Shown: positions 25,701-33,499 of the stretch, one piece after another
Layout: the number at the start of each line of letters is the position of its first letter
Position numbering within the stretch: position 1 is the stretch's first letter
Source of the DNA: Clostridia bacterium
GTDB taxonomy: Bacteria; Bacillota; Clostridia; Oscillospirales; CAG-272
Assembly (NCBI GenBank): GCA_017462485.1
Contig: JAFTRA010000015.1
Span: 1-64,000 of the forward strand
Reading direction: 5' to 3'
Length of the DNA: 64,000 bases
Position numbers and translations under genes: made by a program
Notes under the pieces: model-generated
Told to the model about the DNA's origin: nothing
The model's input: only the letters and a program-made list of their open reading frames with translations
Databases searched by the model: none

Positions 25701-25759
25701 GAAATTTCAAGCCATTTAGCTTCTTTTATTGCTTTAGAAATTTGATTCAAAATATCCAT
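22739..25759 (-). CDS. DNA2/UPF1-like SF1 helicase fused to a PD-(D/E)XK-type nuclease
   Basis: A 1006-residue protein. Residues about 1-65 (KWLEISYQNKQNETTQYW) resemble a WYL-like beta domain. The helicase core follows: Walker A in GPPGTGKTQT near 345-355, Walker B in MDEAGQCN, then GDPNQLKP, and the C-terminal motifs GCGTVHSAQGAEK and INVAVTRAKDKL. The last 140 residues have FDMVLYE ... PRIVFEINGGEHF, a DUF2726-like D ... ExN(G) nuclease pattern. Such helicase-nuclease fusions (COG1112-like) are common in anti-phage loci. It follows the Nudix gene by 12 bp. I cannot tell RNA from DNA as substrate. Confidence 0.75.
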   Translation of the reverse strand: MDILNQISKAIKEAKWLEISYQNKQNETTQYWIAIKDIDPKSKKLKVDMFNHSKSMNSIETEISFNRIKSAKILNFCTYEGAGKLSEKIESNLDAYQWLNYDHFNHNVLNYYAECNILDADPSQKDYALIPGVDLNTLRKNKSYELDKDQMEQIIKQIYHYDIKKASNSHYSLVINCFSIDSGKNKFVIAYYNVSFDPSKKSLVLDKRVYFNKSFLIEGRKHSLFNYVNMDVDKFIDTFEENYHEYLQVIQENLKGIEMVNTRPDMMILQREMTVDLAETYRAIETKYQENNLSVPLKSFFGNISKRNNIRRKEPSLIIYDRKININQMRVLYNAMKYPVTYVQGPPGTGKTQTIINVVLSAFYNNKTMLICSSNNKPVDGIVEKLKFSYKGDTINFPYLRLGNIEDVKKATTRILELYNYVMTTSKQAKNDMLEKIKVTSDNKNEKLIELLNIQEKRVEIENYLDNAQRFIDSFADNHSKILDVLKKRANELKEELAKLPEISNDEVTSLFVPLQENYQLSQFLFFKSLQYIEKLKRDKYKPLIDICSVKEDDERATCFNAWIQNDDNMKMLSEAFPVVFSTNISSRRLGTANFMFDLVIMDEAGQCNVATALIPIARASSLLLVGDPNQLKPVITIEDQTNIELMDKYNVPKKYNYKNHSVLDIMLENDNISKYILLKYHYRCGKKIIGFSNQRYYNNSLNLSSVSSIGELELIDIKNKNVKQKNEAFEEANEIVNYIERNKLTDVFIITPFVNQKELITSLLKQKGIEDVGCGTVHSAQGAEKGTIILSTALSTKTSKRTFEWLKNNQELINVAVTRAKDKLIIAADADVLNILSNDKKDDLYNLVEYVKNQGQISVPPNESSVIDIGSSNGSQAEDEFYKTVSHFCSCHKSFEVERNVKLSKLFKSESNYVADNKEFDMVLYETSFFGKKPRIVFEINGGEHFGASDRERSDRAKMEICNKKGIKIIFIPNSFVKNYEYIVDIIISSKNAEIPIQQTIFDSI

Positions 25760-25771
25760 TTTTACTCCGTT

Positions 25772-26173
25772 TCAGCAGTTCTGCTTATAACTACAATCTT
25801 TACTTAATCTTTTCAATATTTCTTCATCTGCCGGGCAGAACTCATAGTTTGGAATTTCATTCGATGTTATCCATCGAATATCGTTATGTTCGAGATTCTG
25901 CGGTTCGCCCTCGGCAATGGTTGCACTAAATAATGTCAGATGCACCGTTTGGTCGGGATATTCGTGTACGACATCCATAAACACATCGCCCACGGATAAC
26001 GTAATGGCAAGCTCTTCTCTGCACTCGCGGATAAGGGCTTGTTCTTTTGTTTCACCTTGTTCTACCTTGCCACCAACGAACTCCCAAAGGAGTCCTCTCG
26101 CCTTGTGCGCAGGGCGTTGGCAGATCATGAATTTATCGTCATCCCATATAAGGGCGGCTACTACTTCGGTCAT
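25772..26173 (-). CDS. Nudix hydrolase, MutT/8-oxo-dGTPase-like
   Basis: A 133-residue nucleoside triphosphate pyrophosphohydrolase. The Nudix box is complete (GGKVEQGETKEQAL then IRECREEL, about residues 34-56), and MTEVVAALIWDDDKFMICQRP is the typical first strand pair. MutT-like enzymes hydrolyse oxidised or altered dNTPs. In this operon, between a kinase and a helicase, it may instead act on a signalling or modified nucleotide. Gaps are 12-17 bp on each side. Nudix genes next to PLD/DUF3427 helicases are, to my memory, a recurrent pairing, but I could not check this. Confidence 0.85.
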   Translation of the reverse strand: MTEVVAALIWDDDKFMICQRPAHKARGLLWEFVGGKVEQGETKEQALIRECREELAITLSVGDVFMDVVHEYPDQTVHLTLFSATIAEGEPQNLEHNDIRWITSNEIPNYEFCPADEEILKRLSKDCSYKQNC

Positions 26174-26190
26174 ATATGCTCCTCACCAGA

Positions 26191-27471
26191 TCACTCTTTA
26201 ATCAAATTAAACGCAGAGATTAATTCGTCGATGTCTTGGAATCTCTTTTTCTTATCAGATGAAAGTCCCTGAATAACAAAATTCTTAAGATCCACATTCT
26301 CGATCTTTTCTGTGTTCGTTCTTCCCGTCATAACAAAATATACAAGTCTCGTAATAGCATAAGTTTCATGAATAATACAATATGTATTGAATCCCTCTAA
26401 GCGAAGTTCCGGGTCATTGAAATAACCCTTATATTCCGTACTAACAGAGGTTAATTCTGTATCAGGTATTTTTACCAATCCAAAATCAGATATTTTAACT
26501 ACGCGAGCATCGTCATACAATTTTAATAATACATTTTTCGGACAAATGTCACGATGTAACATATCTTTTGAATGAATATACTTAAATGCTCTCAGTATTT
26601 GTAAAACGATTGATTTTCTTTGGCTAAAAGTCAATCTCCCGTTATTCTCAGAAATATATTTGTCTAACGTGCAATCCATATATTCCATTATATATTCGTT
26701 TTTCTCATAATTATAGGAATACACCTCAACAACATAAGGAGAACTCAACGATTTCATTTGCTCAAATTCTCGTTTGAAACGAATCAATTCTTTTTCGGTC
26801 AAATTCTTTTTTGCACGCTTAACAACAAATTGGTAGTCATAAAATGAATCTTTATACCTAAACACTTGAGCATAAGACCCTTCTCCGATAAGTTTCAACT
26901 CATATGACGGAAAAGTTCTTTCTGGTATGGAAATAGTGTTGGGTATGACTTTTTTCCATCCATACACAATGCGACCTGAAATGTGATTTTTTTCGACTAT
27001 TTCGTAACCGTCAGGTTTTAGCAATTCATTAAATGTTTCTAAAAATTTCTTCCACGGTTGATGTTCGTTTCGTACAATGGGATGAAACATCTCACATAAA
27101 AACTTTAAAAGTATTTCGTCATCACCATTTATCAAGCCAAAACGAGGATCAGAAAATACCCAACCATCATCCCAGTCACTGTTATTGACTGTATGCTGCC
27201 ATATGTCCCCTTCTGCATCTCTAAACCTACTATCAGTAGAAGGCATATTTTTTAAATCATAAACCCTTGATAGAAATGTTATTTCGTCAAGTCGACCATA
27301 ATAGGACATTTGGTATTCAACAGGAACATCTTCTATTTGTTGATGTTCATAATAATCTAGTGTTGTTTCAGGAACTGTACCAACGAACCCGTTACGAATA
27401 ATATCTATTATATCTCTACGTGTTACCTCAGTAATTTTTCTCATAAAACCTCTCAGAAAGAATAGTATCAA
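26191..27471 (-). CDS. Protein kinase with AbiJ-type N-terminal domain
   Basis: A 426-residue fusion. Residues about 1-165 match the AbiJ N-terminal domain type 3 found in abortive-infection proteins (TRRDIIDIIRNGF ... GRLDEITFLSRVYDL ... FLCEMFHPIVR). Residues about 185-426 are an intact Hanks-type kinase: glycine loop GEGSYAQV, lysine in FVVKRA, HRDICPKN and DFG. The C-lobe ends with the usual arginine helix. A serine/threonine kinase joined to an infection-sensing type module points to a phage-triggered signalling or toxicity role. It follows the PLD-helicase gene by six bases. A close call on the N-terminal domain would need a profile search. Confidence 0.75.
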   Translation of the reverse strand: MILFFLRGFMRKITEVTRRDIIDIIRNGFVGTVPETTLDYYEHQQIEDVPVEYQMSYYGRLDEITFLSRVYDLKNMPSTDSRFRDAEGDIWQHTVNNSDWDDGWVFSDPRFGLINGDDEILLKFLCEMFHPIVRNEHQPWKKFLETFNELLKPDGYEIVEKNHISGRIVYGWKKVIPNTISIPERTFPSYELKLIGEGSYAQVFRYKDSFYDYQFVVKRAKKNLTEKELIRFKREFEQMKSLSSPYVVEVYSYNYEKNEYIMEYMDCTLDKYISENNGRLTFSQRKSIVLQILRAFKYIHSKDMLHRDICPKNVLLKLYDDARVVKISDFGLVKIPDTELTSVSTEYKGYFNDPELRLEGFNTYCIIHETYAITRLVYFVMTGRTNTEKIENVDLKNFVIQGLSSDKKKRFQDIDELISAFNLIKE

Positions 27472-27477
27472 CCAAAG

Positions 27478-30261
27478 TTATTTCGTCAATCCAAAATCAT
27501 ACTGCAAATAATCCGGCAACTCGTTCTCCATTACGATATCGTAAAGATACGTCACAACATCCTTGCCTTTTGCTCTATCGAACTTCACCTGTTTGCGAGG
27601 ATTGGTCATCTTTCCTTTTCCTACGTAGATAAACGGCAGTACAATACCATTCTCATCCGATACCTTACGGATAAACAGATAAGCATTCTCACTGTTTTGT
27701 TGCTTCTCAACATCGGCCGACGAAACATTCGCCATACTCTCCCATTGGAACAGCGCAGGCTCGAGAAATTTATCGTTGTAATTCAGTCTATCTTCCTCTG
27801 CCAAGTCCTTTTTGAGGGATGCAAAAATCACAACTTCTCTGCCATAGTAATATGTACCAACCTGATTGTGCTGAGGATTCTTCAAAAACTTCATCTGCAC
27901 CTGATCCATGCGGTAGCTCTGCCACAGCTTAAAATCAGTTTCATCGCCAAAGTCTATAAAGTAACGTGTCAGACCATAAGACAACAAGTCAAGAATATAC
28001 TCCTTGAAATCCTCATCCATCTCTACGGTAAGACTGAGCTTGTCCGCTTCCTTGCGTACATAGCCGTTCTCATAAATATAGTGGAGCGCGTGCTCTGTTT
28101 CTTCTGCTCTGCAACCACCGATGTTCTGATTCAAAAGCTGCTTAATTTCAGCAATATCTGTTATTCCTTTTACCAAGCAATCAAAAATCAGATACTCATG
28201 CTTTCTGACAAGCGGAAGCTGTGCAGACAGGTAATTTGCAAACAATACTTGTCTTTCCGAGAAGGTTGGAAGGTTTTCTTCCTCAATTCCACGAAGGAAA
28301 TTGTAGTAAGAGGTGTTCTTCTTACCGCCGATTTTAATGCTCATGAATCTGAGAAGATCGGGAGCACAATCGTTATTTAAGAAGTCCATGTGTTTCGGAT
28401 AAAACTCCGAATTGATATATTTTTTGAAGTTGAAATAGTCCTGCTTCATATAGGACAGGCTATTAAAATTTTCGTTTTCTATGTAGTTAATGATCTCCTC
28501 TTTACTGAGGTCATCAACATTGATTTCCACTCCATATTCACGAAGTCCGAGCGCCTCGAAATCATCACGAACAAGCTGTTGCATCAGCTTCTTTTCGAGG
28601 ATTAGATTTCTCGAAAGGCTACCAAGCGCGAACGCGATTTGAACACTTCTCTTATAGCTGTTACCAATGAAATCAAGAACAGTTACATAAGGCTTATTAT
28701 CGTATTTACGCAGACCTCGACCAAGCTGCTGAATGAAGATGGTTGAAGACTCTGTCGGTCGGAGGAACAACACCATATTTACGCCGGGGATGTCCACACC
28801 TTCGTTCAGAATATCAACCGTGAACAGAATTTCAAGCTCTGCTTCATCACTCTGCAAATCGTTATATGCGCGAATGCGCTCACCGATATCGTTTCTACCT
28901 GTCAAATAGGCAGTCTTATAGCGTTCGCCCATCGCTTCGCACATCATTCTTGCGTGCGTAACGTTACGGCAGAAAGCAAGCGCTTTGAGCTTGCCCTGAC
29001 CTCTGTGCGATTCAATCTGTGCAGAGATGAATTCGATATGATCGTCATTCGCAAGCTGTGCAATCATCTTGCGTTCTTCGCTCTTGGAGAGTCCGTAATC
29101 GACGAGCTGATCTCGGATGCCATAATACTTAAACGGCACAACAAGCTCGTTAATTATGGCATCACGCAGACGAAGCTCATACGGAACGTTTTGATCGAAC
29201 AAATCGAACACGTCCTGATTATCCATACGTTCAGGCGTAGCCGTCAATCCGAGCAAGAATTCGGGTTCAAAATAGCCAATGATTCTCTTGTAGGTTTCGG
29301 CTGTTGCGTGGTGGCATTCGTCGATGATGATATAATCGAACTCGTTCTTTGCAAACAGCTCGAGAGACTTGCACATTGTGATGTTGGTTGCGAATACGAA
29401 GTCCGAATCCATCTCCTTGTGCTCGCCGCTGAAAATGCCATATGTTACACTGTTACCGAATACATCTGAAAATGTTTCGAGCGATTTTTTCAAAATCGAT
29501 CCTTCATGAACAATATAGAGGAGTCGCTTGGGATTGAAGTTAAGCGCATCAAAGGCTGCGAGATAGGTCTTACCGCTTCCTGCGGCTGCCACAACAAGCG
29601 CACGGCTTGTACCTACTGCTCTATAGCGGTTCAGCTCTTTCAGAGCCTTACGCTGCATAAAATTGGGCTTTATATTGCTTGCGGTGAGGTCATAGTCCAT
29701 ATCCCAACGCTCGATGGCAAAGTTAAGCTTGTTGGAATACAGATTGATAATTTCGCTATTCAAAAGGCGAGTTGCCACCCATTTGTCATCGAACTCTGCA
29801 TACGCCTGACTATATACTTCCGGCTCACTTTCGCGAACAACCACATCCCATTCGATATTTTTGAGTAATGCGTAACGAGTGATATTTGATGAACCGATAA
29901 TTACCTCATAGCAATCGTCGAACTCAAAAAGGTATCCTTTTGAGTGATAGCCAAGAGTGGAATAATGGTTATCGTGGAAACACTCATAATCGAGATGACA
30001 CTCAAAGTTGCTGTGCTTACACTGAAGCGCAAAGAAGCTCTTTATCGACTCAATATCGGTAAAGTTTTGATATGTAGAGGTTATAATACGCCCCTGCGCA
30101 CCGCGTTCAACCGCTGCTTCAATATCCTTGAACAGCAGAACAAGACCAGCTTTTTTGATGAAGCTGACCGAGAACGCAAACGACTTGCATCTGCGCAGGT
30201 TGTCCTTTATTTTATCGAGGAATGTTACCTCAGTGTAGTTGGTTAAGAATTGGTTAGACAT
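27478..30261 (-). CDS. PLD-nuclease/DEAD-box helicase with DUF3427-type tail
   Basis: A 927-residue protein. An N-terminal phospholipase-D-like nuclease module (about 1-175) has the HKD-type motif HSKGYLFEFDDCYEVIIGSSN. An SF2 helicase follows: Walker A in AAAGSGKTYLA near 225, DECHHATAET, and motif VI in FIQQLGRGLRK. After about residue 560 is a long tail ending in a region like DUF3427 (FIYVGKGKMTNPRKQ). This architecture is known in defence and restriction-like islands and is predicted to unwind and cut foreign DNA. GAGGT precedes the ATG. It is the second gene of the operon, 14 bp after the repressor gene. Confidence 0.85.
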   Translation of the reverse strand: MSNQFLTNYTEVTFLDKIKDNLRRCKSFAFSVSFIKKAGLVLLFKDIEAAVERGAQGRIITSTYQNFTDIESIKSFFALQCKHSNFECHLDYECFHDNHYSTLGYHSKGYLFEFDDCYEVIIGSSNITRYALLKNIEWDVVVRESEPEVYSQAYAEFDDKWVATRLLNSEIINLYSNKLNFAIERWDMDYDLTASNIKPNFMQRKALKELNRYRAVGTSRALVVAAAGSGKTYLAAFDALNFNPKRLLYIVHEGSILKKSLETFSDVFGNSVTYGIFSGEHKEMDSDFVFATNITMCKSLELFAKNEFDYIIIDECHHATAETYKRIIGYFEPEFLLGLTATPERMDNQDVFDLFDQNVPYELRLRDAIINELVVPFKYYGIRDQLVDYGLSKSEERKMIAQLANDDHIEFISAQIESHRGQGKLKALAFCRNVTHARMMCEAMGERYKTAYLTGRNDIGERIRAYNDLQSDEAELEILFTVDILNEGVDIPGVNMVLFLRPTESSTIFIQQLGRGLRKYDNKPYVTVLDFIGNSYKRSVQIAFALGSLSRNLILEKKLMQQLVRDDFEALGLREYGVEINVDDLSKEEIINYIENENFNSLSYMKQDYFNFKKYINSEFYPKHMDFLNNDCAPDLLRFMSIKIGGKKNTSYYNFLRGIEEENLPTFSERQVLFANYLSAQLPLVRKHEYLIFDCLVKGITDIAEIKQLLNQNIGGCRAEETEHALHYIYENGYVRKEADKLSLTVEMDEDFKEYILDLLSYGLTRYFIDFGDETDFKLWQSYRMDQVQMKFLKNPQHNQVGTYYYGREVVIFASLKKDLAEEDRLNYNDKFLEPALFQWESMANVSSADVEKQQNSENAYLFIRKVSDENGIVLPFIYVGKGKMTNPRKQVKFDRAKGKDVVTYLYDIVMENELPDYLQYDFGLTK

Positions 30262-30275
30262 ACATCTTACCTCTT

Positions 30276-30488
30276 TTACTTGTTATTTGGGACGATCTCA
30301 ACAATATCATCCATCGTGCACTCTAAAGCTGTGCAGATTTTCACCAAAACATCACTTGAAATTGTTGCACCATCTTTCTTCATCTTTGCAAGCGTAGCCG
30401 GGCTGATACCAGCTTTTGCGGCAAGATCTTTGCTTTTCATCTCACGGTCGATTAATAATTTGAATAGTTTCTTATAGCTTGCAGCCAT
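30276..30488 (-). CDS. XRE/Cro-type repressor heading the 11.3-kb operon
   Basis: A 70-residue single-domain regulator: SYKKLFKLLIDREMKSKDLA, then AKAGISPATLAKMKKDGATIS and a final helix with CTALECTMDDIVEI, the YozG/HTH_26 style. The start at 30488 is the family start, with GAGGTGG close before it. An upstream in-frame ATG at 30500 is possible. It probably represses its own promoter through the dyad at 30517-30542 and with it the whole downstream operon. Confidence 0.85.
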   Translation of the reverse strand: MAASYKKLFKLLIDREMKSKDLAAKAGISPATLAKMKKDGATISSDVLVKICTALECTMDDIVEIVPNNK

Positions 30489-30516
30489 TTTCCACCTCAT
30501 AAAAATAAATACTTTT

Positions 30517-30555
30517 ATACAAGTATATTTTAGCACTTGTATCGACAGAATGCAA
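30517..30555 (-). promoter_or_regulatory. Promoter and operator of the 11.3-kb operon
   Basis: On the minus strand, TTGCAT (30550-30555), a 17-bp spacer and TAAAAT (30527-30532). A perfect 8-bp inverted repeat, ATACAAGT (30517-30524) with ACTTGTAT (30535-30542), brackets the -10. This is a natural operator for the XRE repressor just downstream. No other convincing promoter occurs down to 19.2 kb. Confidence 0.7.
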
Positions 30556-30670
30556 GAGTTTTCGCAGAACAAATTACAAGAACGCTAAATTTGTTTCAAT
30601 TACGTCAACACTTACAATAGGATTGATAATATGTAAAATGATTAGTTTTTCTTAATTCGAGGAACTGAAA

Positions 30671-30720
30671 AATAAAAGATCAGCAAATTGCTTTGGCACA
30701 ATTGGCTGATCTTTTATCTT
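30671..30720 (-). terminator. Terminator of the qat operon
   Basis: Read leftward, AAAAGATCAGC and GCTGATCTTTT (30715-30705 with 30684-30674), extended inward by CAATTG/CAATT pairing, followed by ATTTTTC. It overlaps the qatD stop. Confidence 0.8.
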
Positions 30721-31441
30721 ATTTCTTTAATAGTGTAGCAAAATTATTGTAAACGACTTCTTTTAGGTTTAAACATTTCGTTATTGATTCGACCTGAGCA
30801 TAAACGTCTCCCAACATTACTGGTGTATATCGAGCAGATGAAACCTTGCTAAAAGGTCCGTCGCTTTCTATTAAAAGACGTTGCGTAGGGATTTGAGATA
30901 TTATCTTCTGACCACTTGAAGAAGCACACATACTGCCGTTAACCGAAAAATAGCAACCAATTTCAACGAATTTTTCTATCAGCGCATCATTTCCGCTGTA
31001 CCAATGAAGAATTGCTTTTTTGATATTATTGCGCTCTAAAATTTCCAATGCTTCCATTTCCGATTTTTTTAAGTGAATACTCATCACCTTGCCAAAACTC
31101 GAGGAAATATGGCATATGTAATCGAAAATTTCAAGTTGTTTAGTTTTGGTTTCTACAAACTGTTTAGAAAAGTCCAATCCAACTTCACCAATATATCGTG
31201 CGTAATTAAGTTCATGCATAAATGCATTTCTTGAAAAAGGTACGCTGAATATGCTTTTAGGGTTGTAACCTAATGCAAATCTAACATACTCCGTTTCCGG
31301 ATACATCCGTCTGCAAGAATGAAATATTTCCGGAGAATTGGTTACACACAGCGTGTATTGTTGCAATTCATTGATTTTAGAATACCAATAAGAGTGATTT
31401 TTGTAGTAATCCAAATGAAAATGTGAATCAATTAGCCTCAT
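30719..31441 (-). CDS. qatD: QatD, TatD-family metal-dependent nuclease
   Basis: A 240-residue TatD-type DNase. The metal site is visible: H7 and H9 in DSHFHLD, E in GEVGLDF near 88, H in SIHLKKS, H in LHWYSG and D in ESDGPF. In QatABCD anti-phage systems this subunit is the predicted nuclease. It overlaps the end of qatC by 14 nt, and the order qatA-B-C-D on one strand is complete and intact. A housekeeping TatD is unlikely in this setting. Confidence 0.88.
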   Translation of the reverse strand: MRLIDSHFHLDYYKNHSYWYSKINELQQYTLCVTNSPEIFHSCRRMYPETEYVRFALGYNPKSIFSVPFSRNAFMHELNYARYIGEVGLDFSKQFVETKTKQLEIFDYICHISSSFGKVMSIHLKKSEMEALEILERNNIKKAILHWYSGNDALIEKFVEIGCYFSVNGSMCASSSGQKIISQIPTQRLLIESDGPFSKVSSARYTPVMLGDVYAQVESITKCLNLKEVVYNNFATLLKK

Positions 31442-32810
31442 TGCTTAACCCCATCATTCTCAACAATTCAGGATCTTTTGATGCCAATTTCAGAACATCA
31501 TCAATTGTACTTTTATAAAGCCTTAAAAAGCCTTCTTGTTCTTGACGTGTCAATCTACCCGTGCGTTTAATTCTTTTTAACAGTTCTTGATCCGTTGAAC
31601 GCGACGCAAGACTAACAGCGCTAAGCAGATCTACCACATCCGACTTTTTGGCTTTAGAAGCGCTTTTTATGAAATGTGATGAAAGCGCATCATATTTATA
31701 ATTATCATTTATCACATTTGAATGTATATACGAAGCTTTTCTTATTAAGCAAGGATAGCAATATCCGCAGTTGGTCGGCTCAGCATTACCATTCCAGCGC
31801 TCGTTGCAGGGATGCGAACAAGAGATAGTTGAGCCCGCGTTATTTATAAACACCGGCATCTTATCTACTTTTTTCACCATCTCCGCTTTGCTACACATTG
31901 CGTAAGGGTTGATTATTTCGTTTTCTATTCCTACTTTACGTAACAACAAATTTAATTGTTTTAAATAAAATGGATGTGTTGTACGAGTGCTACAGCTTCC
32001 TTTTCTTCCTTCGGTCATCGGTAGATTTAATCCTATGAATCCGTTTTCAGGAATATATACAGGCACATTTCTGCCAACTATATTTGCTATACTTAAAGCG
32101 GCTGCTAAAAATAAAAACGATCTGCTCCGGCTAGTATTTTCACTTTTCCAATCAGCCAGGTGAGGTGACTTAACCTTTGTAGTAAATGTAACTAAATCAA
32201 ATTTGTTACCTGTAAAAGCGCCTTTAAGACTATTAATCAATTCCCCCTGTACATCTTTAAGTAGGCCATATTCTTTAAAACCGGTGAAAAGAATATTTTT
32301 CCCTTTTGATAAATATTCACACGCTCCGCAAAAAGAATCCATGCCACCCGAAAAAAGAGATACTAAATTTATTTTTTCTAGGTAACCCGGTCTTTGAGCG
32401 TCTCTCTTTCTTTGGTTAAAATATCTTTCACCTTCGCTTGCTCTAAATGAAACAGTCCATCTATCCCCCGATAAAAAGGAAAGCATTTTCTCAAGATCTG
32501 ATTTTACACTGCTCCATTCGTCATATTTTATAACAGGTATATTTAATTCGATAGTTCTTGTCCAACCATCAAAAAACATACTCCTTGCTACTCGTTTATC
32601 CGCGGCAAATACCGACATTGCAATAATCAATAGATCTTCATATATCTCATCTACGCCTTTTGCACCTAGCGAATACCAGGCCTCTCGAATATCAGAAGAA
32701 ATATTGCTTTCTTCACCCATATTCACATTAAAGATTGCCGCACTACAATATTCAGCAGAAGGCGTTTCGCATTTACTTTTATTTATCCAAAGTTGAATTT
32801 TATTCTCCAT
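31428..32810 (-). CDS. qatC: QatC, QueC-like ATP-dependent enzyme
   Basis: A 460-residue protein. The PP-loop SGGMDS lies at 154-159, and a four-cysteine zinc cluster (CSHPCNERW ... CGYCYPC) follows near 335-365, as in QueC, which makes 7-cyano-7-deazaguanine. Family knowledge places it in QatABCD, where it may modify a protein or nucleic acid target. It is far longer than QueC, with an added N-terminal 150 and C-terminal 80 residues. The start at 32810 follows GGAG by seven bases; a longer reading from 32843 has no ribosome site. It overlaps qatB by 11 nt. Confidence 0.88.
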   Translation of the reverse strand: MENKIQLWINKSKCETPSAEYCSAAIFNVNMGEESNISSDIREAWYSLGAKGVDEIYEDLLIIAMSVFAADKRVARSMFFDGWTRTIELNIPVIKYDEWSSVKSDLEKMLSFLSGDRWTVSFRASEGERYFNQRKRDAQRPGYLEKINLVSLFSGGMDSFCGACEYLSKGKNILFTGFKEYGLLKDVQGELINSLKGAFTGNKFDLVTFTTKVKSPHLADWKSENTSRSRSFLFLAAALSIANIVGRNVPVYIPENGFIGLNLPMTEGRKGSCSTRTTHPFYLKQLNLLLRKVGIENEIINPYAMCSKAEMVKKVDKMPVFINNAGSTISCSHPCNERWNGNAEPTNCGYCYPCLIRKASYIHSNVINDNYKYDALSSHFIKSASKAKKSDVVDLLSAVSLASRSTDQELLKRIKRTGRLTRQEQEGFLRLYKSTIDDVLKLASKDPELLRMMGLSNEAN

Positions 32811-33480
32811 ACCACTGCTCCATGATGCTAAAAGCTTTATCAATAATACTTTTTACTACGGGCATATCACCAATATTCTTGGGATTAACAGGAGGCGCAT
32901 CGGTCCTATTAAGTTCTTCTTTCAAAGTGTAATATATGTACTCCTGAACTTCTGATAATCGATTATTTGCCTCTATTAAAGTGCACTTTTCATGCGCCTG
33001 CTTAGTGAACATCTGCGCAAATTTTCTTTTGGCAAATTGGCATATAAGTTCGTTCAGCAACAAGTTTAGGTCTGCCTGCGTAATTTGAGAAAGCTCCTCA
33101 ATCTCCAGAACATCAAATGCGTCCGCCATGCAGTCCAATACTAATGAATCATCTATCGTGCTTCCACCATTTGAATAAAACGATAGAAGTTCGTCGAGCG
33201 CATCTTGGGGATCAAGATCTCGCAAATCTTCTCGCCCTATCTCACGCAAAGCGTCATTTAATCCAACAGCATTAGCTGATGATATAAAGGCCATTAATCC
33301 AGCAAAGGACGTTGAGGCCAAAGCCAAAGAGTGATCATCCATTTTTATGGCTTTTGCATACCTGCTGATGGCTTGTTTTTTCTTGTTTTCTGTCGGATCT
33401 GATAAGTACGATGTTACTCCTCTCTTAGCATTTCGCCACTGAGGTGATGTAGGTGCTATATATCCTTTTGATGTTCCCAT
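32800..33480 (-). CDS. qatB: QatB, helical subunit of the Qat system
   Basis: A 226-residue, mostly helical protein opening MGTSKGYIAPTSPQWRNAKR, typical of QatB. No enzymatic motif is visible. In this family it is essential for defence and is thought to be the substrate or partner of QatC. It lies 19 bp after qatA and overlaps qatC. Confidence 0.85.
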   Translation of the reverse strand: MGTSKGYIAPTSPQWRNAKRGVTSYLSDPTENKKKQAISRYAKAIKMDDHSLALASTSFAGLMAFISSANAVGLNDALREIGREDLRDLDPQDALDELLSFYSNGGSTIDDSLVLDCMADAFDVLEIEELSQITQADLNLLLNELICQFAKRKFAQMFTKQAHEKCTLIEANNRLSEVQEYIYYTLKEELNRTDAPPVNPKNIGDMPVVKSIIDKAFSIMEQWYGE

Positions 33481-33499
33481 TAATCCTTTCCTTCCTGTT

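Noticed and set aside
22739..30261. A Mokosh system (helicase, kinase and PLD domains together)
   Set aside because: The domains are similar, but here the kinase carries an AbiJ-type domain and is separate, the PLD is fused to a different (DEAD-box) helicase, and a Nudix gene intervenes. The name is not supported without a profile search.
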